From positions 1 through 7,866 of the forward strand of contig CAJMNK010000078.1 of assembly GCA_905214905.1 (NCBI GenBank): a stretch of 7,866 nucleotides of DNA, written 5' to 3'. The stretch is from an uncultured bacterium. GTDB lineage: Bacteria; Actinomycetota; Coriobacteriia; Coriobacteriales; Coriobacteriaceae. Positions within the stretch are counted from its first letter, which is position 1; every line of letters starts with the position of its first letter. Below are positions 1 through 6,948 of this stretch, one piece after another. Made by a program: the position numbers and the translations under genes. The notes under the pieces were generated by a model. It was not told where the DNA came from. It made no database searches and saw nothing but the letters and a program-made list of their open reading frames with translations.

Positions 1-22
1 TCGAATCCGCCCGGGGGCACCA
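1..22 (+). tRNA. 3' end of a tRNA gene (5' part outside the window), possibly tRNA-Arg
   Basis: The first 22 bases fit the 3' end of a tRNA. The T-loop run TCGAATC (1-7) matches positions 55-61 of the standard numbering. It is followed by the 3' side of the T stem (7-11), a seven-base acceptor strand CGGGGGC (12-18), discriminator A (19) and an encoded CCA (20-22). The acceptor strand predicts a gene beginning GCCCCCG, just off the left edge. That start with discriminator A resembles some actinobacterial tRNA-Arg genes, but the anticodon is not visible, so identity is a guess. A strong hairpin with a T run begins 12 bases after the CCA, as expected for a transcription unit ending here. Confidence 0.85.
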
Positions 23-33
23 GAGATTTGCCG

Positions 34-63
34 AGCCCGGTACCGCCACGGTGCCGGGCTTTT
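34..63 (+). terminator. Intrinsic terminator of the tRNA transcript
   Basis: An 11-bp stem pairs 34-44 (AGCCCGGTACC) with 50-60 (GGTGCCGGGCT), with one U-G wobble and a five-base loop (45-49). Four T residues (60-63) follow on the plus strand. Read on the minus strand there is no T run, so it is directional for the tRNA unit. Confidence 0.8.
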
Positions 64-81
64 CTGGTTCAATGCCATATC

Positions 82-121
82 AAAAATGAAGCGCCCGCTT
101 GCTGGGGGAGCAAGCGGACGC
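82..121 (-). terminator. Intrinsic terminator at the end of the kinase operon
   Basis: Bases 91-103 and 109-121 form a 13-bp stem around a five-base loop (104-108), with one position that is a G-U wobble in the minus-strand transcript. The RNA then reads UUCAUUUUUG (90-81), an interrupted U tract. It lies about 52 nt past the stop codon of pknB at 174-176. On the plus strand no T run follows, so it serves the minus-strand operon. It sits back to back with the tRNA terminator. Confidence 0.78.
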
Positions 122-173
122 CTGTGAGCGAATATGTTTGCGGCGAGAGCCGTAATGAGCGGTTGGGTGGCGA

Positions 174-2129
174 CTAGTTGGTCGTACCGGAATCGCCGCC
201 CGTACCCGAATCCGAACCCGAGCCAGAAAGTGCAACCGTCAGCGTAATCGTGCTGTCGGTGGACTGCTTGCCGGTGGGGGAGACGCCCGTAACGGTGGCA
301 TCCTCGTTACCGCTCACGGGATTGCCGTTCTGGTCACAGAAGCCAATGTTATAGAAACCGGCGTTGTTGAGCGCGGTAACGGCGGCGGAAATGCTCTTGC
401 CGTATAGGTTGCCCGGGACGGAGGCCTTGCCGGACTTCTTGGCAATGACGACGGTAATCGTGGCGCCGGGCTTCTGCTTGCCGCTGGGGTTCCAGCTGAT
501 CACGGTGCCCTCGGTAACCGAGTCGTTCTCCTGGTAGCTCACGTCGACGCCAAAGCCTGCCATATCGAGGGCGTTGCGCGCCTGGGCCTCGGTCATGTCG
601 GTTAGGTCGGGGACGGACGTGGTATCCGGGCCACTCGAGACCTTGTACGAGATGGTCGTGCCCTTCTCGACTTCCTTACCGGCTTCGGTGCCCTGTTCAA
701 AGACCTGGCCCTCATCGGCCTCGTTGGCCTCCTCGGAGGCGTTGCCCTTCAGACCAACGCTTGCCAGCGCGGCTTCTGCCTGGTCCTTGGTCAGGCCAAG
801 AAGCTGGGGAACCTCAACCTTCTCGGAGGGCTTGGGGCCCTTGGAGATTACCAGGTTCACCTTGGTGCCCTTGGCCTTCTTGGTGTGGCCGTTGGGCGTC
901 TGCTCGGCGACCTTGCCCTCGTCGACATCGTCGTTGTAGCTTTGGTCGATGGTGCCGACCTCGAGGCCGGCTTCCTTGATCAGCTCGACGGCAGTCTGCT
1001 GGTCCTTGCCCAGCACGTCGGGCACGGGGACCTGCTCGCCGTCAAAGAGTCCTGTGGCAAAGGCCACCACGATGCCGATGACGGCAACGGCTGCCACCAC
1101 GGCGGCGATGATCTTGTTCTTGTTGGATTTGGGCTTTTCGACCTCGTAGGAGCCGGTGGAGCCCGAAACCGAGCTACGGGCGGTATTCTGGCCGCTCACG
1201 CCCGAGACGGGACGCACCATGGCGCGCGTCTGATCGGAAAGCTCGCGAGTCTTGGTGGCGCCAAGCTCACCGGGGGCACCGATGATGCGCGTGGGCTCCG
1301 AGATGTTGACGGCACGACCGGACAGGTAGCTGTTGAGCACCTGACGCAGCTCGTCAGCGGTCTGGAAGCGGTTTGCCGGGTCCTTCTCCATGCACTTGAG
1401 GATGATGCGCTCAAGGTCGGCGTCGACACCGGAGTTGATCTGGCTCGGCGGAATAGGCAGCTCGTTGACCTGCTTGAGTGCGACCGAGATGGCGTCGTCA
1501 CCGTCGAAGGGAACGCGGCCGGTGGCGCACTCGTACATCACGACGCCCAGCGAGTAGATATCCGAGGTGGGGCCGAGGTCCTGACCGCGGGTCTGCTCGG
1601 GGCTGACGTAGTGGGCGGTTCCCAGCACGTTGTTGTCTTGCGTGAGGTGGCTGTTCTTGGCACGCGCGATGCCAAAGTCCATCACCTTGATGTTGCCGTC
1701 GGGCAGCACCATGATGTTCTGCGGCTTAATGTCGCGGTGGATGATCTCGTGCTTGTGGGCGACCGAAAGCGCAGAGCTGATCTGCGAGCCGATCTGGGCG
1801 ACCTTCTTGGGGTCGAGGGCGCCGTGGCTCTTGATGCCGCTCTTAAGGTCAGTGCCGCGCAGGTACTCCATGACGATGTAATAGGTGTCGCCGTCCTTGC
1901 CCCAATCGTAGACGCCCACGATATAGGGGGAGGAGAGACCGGCTGCTGCCTGCGCCTCCTGCTTAAAGCGTGCAGCGAAGGTTGCGTCGCCAGCATACTG
2001 TGGCAGCATGATCTTGACGGCTACCGTGCGGTCGAGGACCTGGTCCTGTGCACGGTAGACGGTCGCCATGCCGCCTGTTCCCACCTTATCCTTGAGGAGG
2101 TATCTTCCCCCGAGGACCCTCTGTTCCAT
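174..2129 (-). CDS. pknB: PASTA-domain Ser/Thr protein kinase (PknB/Stk family)
   Basis: Membrane kinase of 651 residues that should phosphorylate cell-wall and division proteins in response to peptidoglycan fragments. The kinase domain (about 8-272) has the glycine loop VGTGGMATV (16-24), Lys39, Glu58, HRD 131-133, Asn138, DFG 151-153 and SPE 176-178. A linker of about 65 residues leads to one membrane segment (about 339-361). Four extracytoplasmic PASTA repeats follow (about 366-431, 437-500, 504-565, 569-636), then a Gly/Ser/Asp/Thr tail. The activation loop has Thr163 in TQD, where M. tuberculosis PknB, from memory, has TQT. I start it at the ATG at 2129-2127 because AGGAG (2139-2135) lies 5 nt upstream; the ATG at 2144 would add five residues but lacks a comparable site. 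It is last in the operon, 132 nt after the SEDS-PBP gene and just before a terminator. No pknA is adjacent. Family assignment is very secure. Confidence 0.97.
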   Translation of the reverse strand: MEQRVLGGRYLLKDKVGTGGMATVYRAQDQVLDRTVAVKIMLPQYAGDATFAARFKQEAQAAAGLSSPYIVGVYDWGKDGDTYYIVMEYLRGTDLKSGIKSHGALDPKKVAQIGSQISSALSVAHKHEIIHRDIKPQNIMVLPDGNIKVMDFGIARAKNSHLTQDNNVLGTAHYVSPEQTRGQDLGPTSDIYSLGVVMYECATGRVPFDGDDAISVALKQVNELPIPPSQINSGVDADLERIILKCMEKDPANRFQTADELRQVLNSYLSGRAVNISEPTRIIGAPGELGATKTRELSDQTRAMVRPVSGVSGQNTARSSVSGSTGSYEVEKPKSNKNKIIAAVVAAVAVIGIVVAFATGLFDGEQVPVPDVLGKDQQTAVELIKEAGLEVGTIDQSYNDDVDEGKVAEQTPNGHTKKAKGTKVNLVISKGPKPSEKVEVPQLLGLTKDQAEAALASVGLKGNASEEANEADEGQVFEQGTEAGKEVEKGTTISYKVSSGPDTTSVPDLTDMTEAQARNALDMAGFGVDVSYQENDSVTEGTVISWNPSGKQKPGATITVVIAKKSGKASVPGNLYGKSISAAVTALNNAGFYNIGFCDQNGNPVSGNEDATVTGVSPTGKQSTDSTITLTVALSGSGSDSGTGGDSGTTN

Positions 2130-2261
2130 TCCTGCTCCTAACATAACTATTCGCTCAACGATGTGTGTAGTACCTACGATGTGGCCGCTGGGGCCGTGTG
2201 GCGCGTTGCCGCTAACTCTTCGGCCGCGGCGCGCCTCGGGTGTCCGATTCGATCATGGGCA
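2130..2261 (-). promoter_or_regulatory. 132-nt gap before pknB with a possible stem-loop and mini-ORF
   Basis: This is the only sizeable gap in the operon. A 16-codon ORF starts at an ATG (2262-2260) sharing one base with the upstream stop (TGATG). AGGGAG lies 4 nt before it, and it ends in TAG at 2214-2212. A possible stem-loop spans 2235-2200: GGCGCGCCGC pairs with GCGG and CGCGCC, with CAA bulged out and a 13-nt loop. No T run follows the hairpin, so it is not a standard terminator. I could not find a convincing -35/-10 pair. A leader or processing role is speculation; the GC-rich stem could be chance. Confidence 0.25.
2135..2139 (-). promoter_or_regulatory. Ribosome binding site that sets the pknB start
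   Basis: AGGAG on the minus strand lies five bases before the ATG at 2129-2127. It falls inside the coding sequence if translation began at the upstream ATG (2144-2142), so it favours the shorter 651-residue form. Confidence 0.75.
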
Positions 2262-5132
2262 TCACGCTCCCTGTGCGGCGAGCGCCGCGGTCAGGACGAT
2301 GCCGGCAATCTTGGCCGCCTTGACGTCATGTTTGTCGTAATCTTCCAAGGCCACCGAGATAGCGACCGTGGGTGAATCGTAAGGTGCAAAGCCAACGAAC
2401 ATCGAGTTGACGTTGGTGCCGCCGGTCTCGGCCGAGCCGGTCTTGCCGGCGAACTTGACGCCGGGGATTTGGGCATCGGTGCCGGTGCCGGACTGGACGA
2501 CGGCGAGCATGGCCTGCTTGACCTGGTCGGCCGTGGCGGAGCTGACGGCCTGACCCAGCGAGCGGGACTGCGTGGTCTTGACCACGGTTCCATCCGGGGC
2601 GAGTACCTGGGCTACAAAGTACGGGTCCATGACCACGCCGCTGTTAGCGATGGCGGCGGCAATCACGGCGTTTTGCATGACGGTGGTCTGCGGGCCGGGC
2701 GTGTGGTCCATGCCGACAGGCTGGCCGGCGCCGGCCCAGGCGGGCTCCCACTCGGTCATGAGCGACGGGTCGGCCATGATGGAGGCCGCGGAGGTCAGGT
2801 CCTGGCCGAGCTTTTGGCCGTAGCCAAAGGCGTTGGCAAACTGCACGAGCGTGTTTGCGCCAACTTCGTTTGCCACCTGGCCAAAGACGACGTTGGAGGA
2901 CACGGCAAAGGCCTGCTGCAGGCTGATGGTGCCGTAGCTCTCGTTGGCATAGTTGGTGACCGGTGCGTTGCCGATGTCCATGGAGCCGGGCGCCTGGTAG
3001 GTGCTGGTAAGGCTGGCAGTACCGGTCTCGAGTGCCGCAGAAAGCGTAACGACCTTAAACGTTGAGCCCGGCGTGTACAGCGCGTCCATGGCGCGATTGT
3101 ACATGGAGCCGTCCTCGCCGCCGCCCGTCTGCAGCAGGGCATCGATGTTGGTGTTGTCGTAGGTGGGCGAGCTGGCACATGCGAGCACCGCGCCGGTACG
3201 CGGGTCGATGACCACTACAGCGCCCTTAAAGCCCTTGAGCGCCTGCTCAGCAGCCGTCTGGATACGCGAGTCGATGGTGAGCTTGGCGGTGTTGCCCGGC
3301 TGGGTCTGGCCCGCGAGCGACGCGATGGCGTTGTTCCAGCTGGAGTAATCCTTAGAGCCGGTGAGCGTGTCATTCATGACGCTCTCGATGGCGGTGGTGC
3401 CATACTGCTGGCTCACGTAGCCAACCACGTGCGCTGCCAGGTTACCGTTGGGGTAGGAGCGTACGTAGGTGCCGTCCTCCTGCTGCAGCGACTCGGCCAG
3501 CGTCACGCCGTCTGACGTGATGATGGAACCGCGCTGGATGTACTTGGAGCGGGCGATGGTGTGGTTGTTGGTCGGCATATCCTGATAGTCCTTGGCCTTG
3601 ATGACCTGGACATAGGTGAGGTTGCCGATAAGGATGGCGAACAGCGCCGTAAAGGCGAGTACCGCGCGGGTTAGACGGTTGGCGAGCGCAACGCGGCCGA
3701 GCACACCGGATTCAGGCGTGTCTAGCAGGCGACGGCGCATGCGCGAGCCGACGGAATGGCTGCCGCTGCCGTAGGAAGACGAGGTGGCAAAGCGCGTGCC
3801 CGTCGGGGCGGCGGCAGATGCGACCTGATCATCGGTGATGGCAGCCATGGTGCCGGTGCCGGTAAGCTCGGCCTCGCGTCCGGTCGCCTCGTCACCGGCG
3901 CGCAGCAGGAGCGCGACGATGATAAAGCTCGCCAGCAGCGAGGAGCCGCCCTGGCTCATAAAGGGCAAGGTGACGCCGGTCAGCGGGATCAGGCGGGTAA
4001 CGCCGCCCACGATTAAAAAGGCCTGGAAGCTGATGGCGGCCGTAAGGCCCGTGGCACTAAAGGCGGCGAGGTCGGATTTAGCGCGGGCAGCCGTGGTGAG
4101 GCCACGCACGGCAAAGAGCATAAACAGGATGAGCACGGCGCCGCCGCCCAAAAGGCCCATCTCCTCGCCGATGGCCGAGAAGATAAAGTCGGACTCGACG
4201 ACAGGGATGTTGTTGGCCATGCCGTTGCCGATACCAACACCGACCAGACCGCCATCGGCAAGCGAGAAGAGCGACTGGACGATCTGGTAGCCCTGGCCCT
4301 GGGCGTCCTTAAACGGATCGACCCAAACCTGGAAACGCACCTGAACGTGAGACAGGAACTTGTAGGCGCCCACGGCTCCAACGGCTAAGAGCGCAAGGCC
4401 GATAACGACATACGAGAATCGTCCCGTGGCAACGTAGAGCATCAGCAAGAAGATGGTGTAGAACAGCACGGCCGAACCCAGATCGCGTTCGAAGACGACG
4501 ACGAGCAGGCACACACCCCACACGGCAAACAGCGGCAGCAGCAGTCGCAGGCGAGGGATCTTAAAGCCCAGGATCTTGCGGTTGGAGATGGAGAGCAGCT
4601 CGCGGTTCTCGGCCAGGTACCCGGCCAGGAACAGCACGATAAAGACCTTGGCGAACTCGCCGGGCTGGATGGTAAAGCCCGCGATGCGAATCCACAGCTT
4701 GGAGCCCGAGATCGTGGTGCCGATAAAGATAGGCAGCATCAACAGAATGATGCCGATAATGCCAAAGGTGTACTTGTAGCGCATGACTACGTCGAGGTTC
4801 TTAACCAACGCGAGCGTTCCCACCATCAGGGCCACCGAGACAAACAGGATGATGAGCTGTGAGATGGCGAGAGCGGGGGCGAGACGCGTCACGAACGTGA
4901 TGCCGATGCCCGAAAGCACAAAGACAATGGGCAGGATGGCGGGGTCGGCACCGGGCGCCAAGATGCGCACGGCAATGTGGGCCGCGGCAAAGGCGGCAAA
5001 GAGGCCGATCGGTACGGCGAGCGTCTCAAAGGAGATGGCAGCGCCCGCGGTGAGGACGTACATCGCATACAGCAGGATGACGGGGAACGCCGAGGCGATG
5101 AGCAAGAGCAGCTCGGTGTTGCGGCGACTCAT
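2262..5132 (-). CDS. Natural RodA/FtsW (SEDS) - penicillin-binding protein fusion
   Basis: One 956-residue protein joins the two enzymes that polymerise lipid II (SEDS glycosyltransferase) and cross-link the strands (class B PBP transpeptidase) at the outer face of the membrane. Residues 1 to about 412 are a multi-pass SEDS domain with ERDLGSA (215-221), ESDFIF (313-318, Asp315 matching the catalytic Asp of RodA) and PFMSQGGSS (390-398). A Ser/Gly/Thr-rich, probably cytoplasmic linker (about 413-480) ends in a basic patch. One membrane segment (about 487-508) leads to a short pedestal and a transpeptidase with STFK (690-693), SSN (745-747) and KTGS (897-900). All key residues are present. Total length is close to separate mycobacterial RodA plus PbpA (about 470 and 490, from memory). 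I start at ATG 5132-5130, 8 nt after AAAGGGAG; a GTG at 5141 overlaps that site. It begins 16 nt after the phosphatase stop. RodA rather than FtsW is inferred from gene order. Confidence 0.95.
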   Translation of the reverse strand: MSRRNTELLLLIASAFPVILLYAMYVLTAGAAISFETLAVPIGLFAAFAAAHIAVRILAPGADPAILPIVFVLSGIGITFVTRLAPALAISQLIILFVSVALMVGTLALVKNLDVVMRYKYTFGIIGIILLMLPIFIGTTISGSKLWIRIAGFTIQPGEFAKVFIVLFLAGYLAENRELLSISNRKILGFKIPRLRLLLPLFAVWGVCLLVVVFERDLGSAVLFYTIFLLMLYVATGRFSYVVIGLALLAVGAVGAYKFLSHVQVRFQVWVDPFKDAQGQGYQIVQSLFSLADGGLVGVGIGNGMANNIPVVESDFIFSAIGEEMGLLGGGAVLILFMLFAVRGLTTAARAKSDLAAFSATGLTAAISFQAFLIVGGVTRLIPLTGVTLPFMSQGGSSLLASFIIVALLLRAGDEATGREAELTGTGTMAAITDDQVASAAAPTGTRFATSSSYGSGSHSVGSRMRRRLLDTPESGVLGRVALANRLTRAVLAFTALFAILIGNLTYVQVIKAKDYQDMPTNNHTIARSKYIQRGSIITSDGVTLAESLQQEDGTYVRSYPNGNLAAHVVGYVSQQYGTTAIESVMNDTLTGSKDYSSWNNAIASLAGQTQPGNTAKLTIDSRIQTAAEQALKGFKGAVVVIDPRTGAVLACASSPTYDNTNIDALLQTGGGEDGSMYNRAMDALYTPGSTFKVVTLSAALETGTASLTSTYQAPGSMDIGNAPVTNYANESYGTISLQQAFAVSSNVVFGQVANEVGANTLVQFANAFGYGQKLGQDLTSAASIMADPSLMTEWEPAWAGAGQPVGMDHTPGPQTTVMQNAVIAAAIANSGVVMDPYFVAQVLAPDGTVVKTTQSRSLGQAVSSATADQVKQAMLAVVQSGTGTDAQIPGVKFAGKTGSAETGGTNVNSMFVGFAPYDSPTVAISVALEDYDKHDVKAAKIAGIVLTAALAAQGA

Positions 5133-5140
5133 AAGCGGCA

Positions 5141-5148
5141 CTCCCTTT
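5141..5148 (-). promoter_or_regulatory. Ribosome binding site that sets the SEDS-PBP start
   Basis: AAAGGGAG lies 8 nt before the ATG at 5132-5130 and begins right after the phosphatase TAG (5151-5149). The in-frame GTG at 5141-5139 shares its first G with this site, so the ATG is the likelier start. The placement suggests translation coupled to the phosphatase gene. Confidence 0.7.
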
Positions 5149-6948
5149 CTAGTTCTTTTCGGAGGCTTCGGCCTCGGCGGACTGTTCGGCGGTTTTCTCG
5201 GAATCTGATTCGGAGGTCGATCCCTGGTCGGTGTTGTCGCGAATCGTTTGCGCGTCGATCACCTGGCGGGTCTGCTCCTCGTCGATCTGGTGGCGGTACT
5301 TGGATATCGTGTCCTGCGCATCGTCGACACTTGTTTGCGGAATGCCCGCCTTGAGGCGGTTTTGCGTGTCTTCGGGCAGGTCGGACAGCTTGATACTGGT
5401 TTCGCTTTCGAGCCAGTGGAGCTTGAGTCCGAGCGGCTTGCCGGGCAGGCCGCGCCAGACGGCGACATTGCCCTGGTAGGTACCCAGGTAGTACGAGCCG
5501 GTGACACCCGTGTAGGCCCAGATGGCAGCCGCCAGCACCAAGACGAGACCTAAGACGACGCCGATGGTGACGTTGCGGCGACGCACGCGTTGCGCCTCGC
5601 GCATAACGCCATCGTCAACCAGGTCAACGACTACTACGGTCACGTTGTCGTGGCCGCCGGCGGCAAGCGCCGCGTCCACTAGGTTGTCGACGCAGATTTG
5701 CGCGGTTGAGGACTGCGTGGCGATGTTCTCGATATCGCTATCGGGAATCATGCTCGAAAGGCCGTCGGAGCACAGGATCAGGCGGTCGCCTTCCTCGATA
5801 TGCAGAGTGAAGTGGTCGGCATACATGGCGGGGTCCGAGCCCAGCGCACGGGTGATGACCGAGCGGTTGGGGTGGACGCGAGCCTCGTCTGCCGTAATCT
5901 CACCGGCGTCCACGAGCTCCTCCACGTAGGAGTGGTCGCGGGTCACGCGGATGAGCGTGCCCTCGTGGAGCAGGTAGGCGCGAGAGTCACCCACGTGGGC
6001 GATGGCGAGCGTGTCGTTTTCGATATAGGCGCAAGTGGCTGTGCAGCCCATGCCGGGCTTGCCCAGGCCGTTCAGGGCCGCCTCGATTACGGCGGCGTTG
6101 GCTGCCTCGACGGCTGCGGCCAGGCGTGCTGCGTCGGCGGACTGCGGGGCCGTCTTGGCAATAGTCTCGACGGCAATGGAAGAGGCTACCTCGCCGGCGG
6201 CGTGACCGCCCATGCCGTCGCATACGCAAAAGAGCGGCGACTGCACCAGGTAGGAATCCTCATTGTGCGGGCGTACGCAGCCAACGTCAGAGCGGGCGCC
6301 CCACATGAGTTGCGTGGTGGTGCCGGCATCATAGGTCGAGTCGGTCTCGATGCGCTCCTCGGTCAGGGGCTCAAAGCTCATGGTCGAGCCGGGGTCTTTG
6401 AGCTTGGTCTCAACGGCGGCAACGTCGATCTCGGCTGTGTCACCGGGAGAGACGGTGTCGGTCTCGGCGTTTGATTCGGAATCGCCGGTGTCCGGGGAGC
6501 CGGGCTCCTCGGGCGCGCGGGCGGTCGACTCGTCGTCTTGCGGGCTGACGTCTATAGGCTCGGGCGCCGGCGTAGACGCGGGCGCAACCTCGGATGCCGG
6601 GGCTATGGGAAACGCCGGCGCGGCGGGCTCGGGTGCCGCAAACACCGCAGCGCTCTCGTTGATTGCCGCGGCGACGGGCTCTGCAAAGTGAGCCGGCGCC
6701 GGGGTTGCTTCGGGCGCTGTGGGCTGTTCCGCAGCATGTGCGCCGATGGGCGCCGCTACGGCATCCTCTTCGTCCTCGTTATCGGCGAGATCCGAAATAT
6801 CATGCGTTACATGCGAAAGAGGCAGGGAGAACACGGTGTCCTCGGGTTCCACGGGTGCGGAGCCCGCCGGAGCGGCGTGGGCCGGCGCAGCTGTGGCGGC
6901 AGCCGGTGCCTCGGTCATAGTTGCGGACTTGTTCTCCTCGTCGATCAT
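5149..6948 (-). CDS. pstP: Membrane PP2C-type Ser/Thr phosphatase (PstP-like) with long N-terminal extension
   Basis: Metal-dependent phosphatase of 599 residues, expected to reverse PknB phosphorylation at the inner membrane face. Residues 1 to about 214 are acidic and Ala/Pro/Glu-rich, apparently disordered. The PP2C domain (about 216-445) shows RPHNEDS (226-232), CDGMGGHAAGE (243-253), HVGDSRAYL (318-326), CSDGLS (393-398) and GHDNVT (432-437), so the metal-binding acidic residues Asp244, Asp395 and Asp435 are present. After a basic stretch (454-458) comes one membrane segment (about 459-480). An outer part of about 120 residues includes YYLGTYQGNVAVWRG (486-500), as in PstP proteins, and a Ser/Glu tail. 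The ATG at 6948 overlaps the fhaB stop (ATGA), with AAGGTGA 7 nt upstream. Starting at Met190 would remove the extension, but no ribosome site precedes it. PstP homologues I remember start close to the catalytic domain, so the extension is odd. Function is secure; the role of the extension is unknown. Confidence 0.95.
   Translation of the reverse strand: MIDEENKSATMTEAPAAATAAPAHAAPAGSAPVEPEDTVFSLPLSHVTHDISDLADNEDEEDAVAAPIGAHAAEQPTAPEATPAPAHFAEPVAAAINESAAVFAAPEPAAPAFPIAPASEVAPASTPAPEPIDVSPQDDESTARAPEEPGSPDTGDSESNAETDTVSPGDTAEIDVAAVETKLKDPGSTMSFEPLTEERIETDSTYDAGTTTQLMWGARSDVGCVRPHNEDSYLVQSPLFCVCDGMGGHAAGEVASSIAVETIAKTAPQSADAARLAAAVEAANAAVIEAALNGLGKPGMGCTATCAYIENDTLAIAHVGDSRAYLLHEGTLIRVTRDHSYVEELVDAGEITADEARVHPNRSVITRALGSDPAMYADHFTLHIEEGDRLILCSDGLSSMIPDSDIENIATQSSTAQICVDNLVDAALAAGGHDNVTVVVVDLVDDGVMREAQRVRRRNVTIGVVLGLVLVLAAAIWAYTGVTGSYYLGTYQGNVAVWRGLPGKPLGLKLHWLESETSIKLSDLPEDTQNRLKAGIPQTSVDDAQDTISKYRHQIDEEQTRQVIDAQTIRDNTDQGSTSESDSEKTAEQSAEAEASEKN

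Noticed and set aside
885..2141. Plus-strand open frame of 418 codons opposite the kinase gene
   Set aside because: It is the antisense of a clear kinase domain. GC-rich third positions remove stops on the other strand; the product is low-complexity His/Val/Asp-rich with no recognisable domain.
2127..2144. Upstream ATG for pknB (2144), giving 656 residues
   Set aside because: No good ribosome site before it, while AGGAG stands 5 nt before the ATG at 2129.
2167..2177. Palindrome GTAGTACCTAC upstream of pknB as an operator
   Set aside because: Only four bases per arm; no second copy and no promoter elements seen nearby, so chance is likely.
2469..3065. Plus-strand open frame of 198 codons opposite the transpeptidase domain
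   Set aside because: Shadow of a gene with all PBP motifs; Gly/His/Val-rich composition typical of antisense frames in GC-rich DNA.
3660..3850. Separate pbpA start inside the fused gene
   Set aside because: The in-frame ATG/GTG codons checked near the junction have no Shine-Dalgarno-like sequence, and the frame runs on with no stop.
6379..6381. Met190 as the true start of the phosphatase
   Set aside because: Preceding bases (GACCCCGGCTCGACC) hold no ribosome site, and the upstream ATG is coupled to fhaB by ATGA overlap with a good site.
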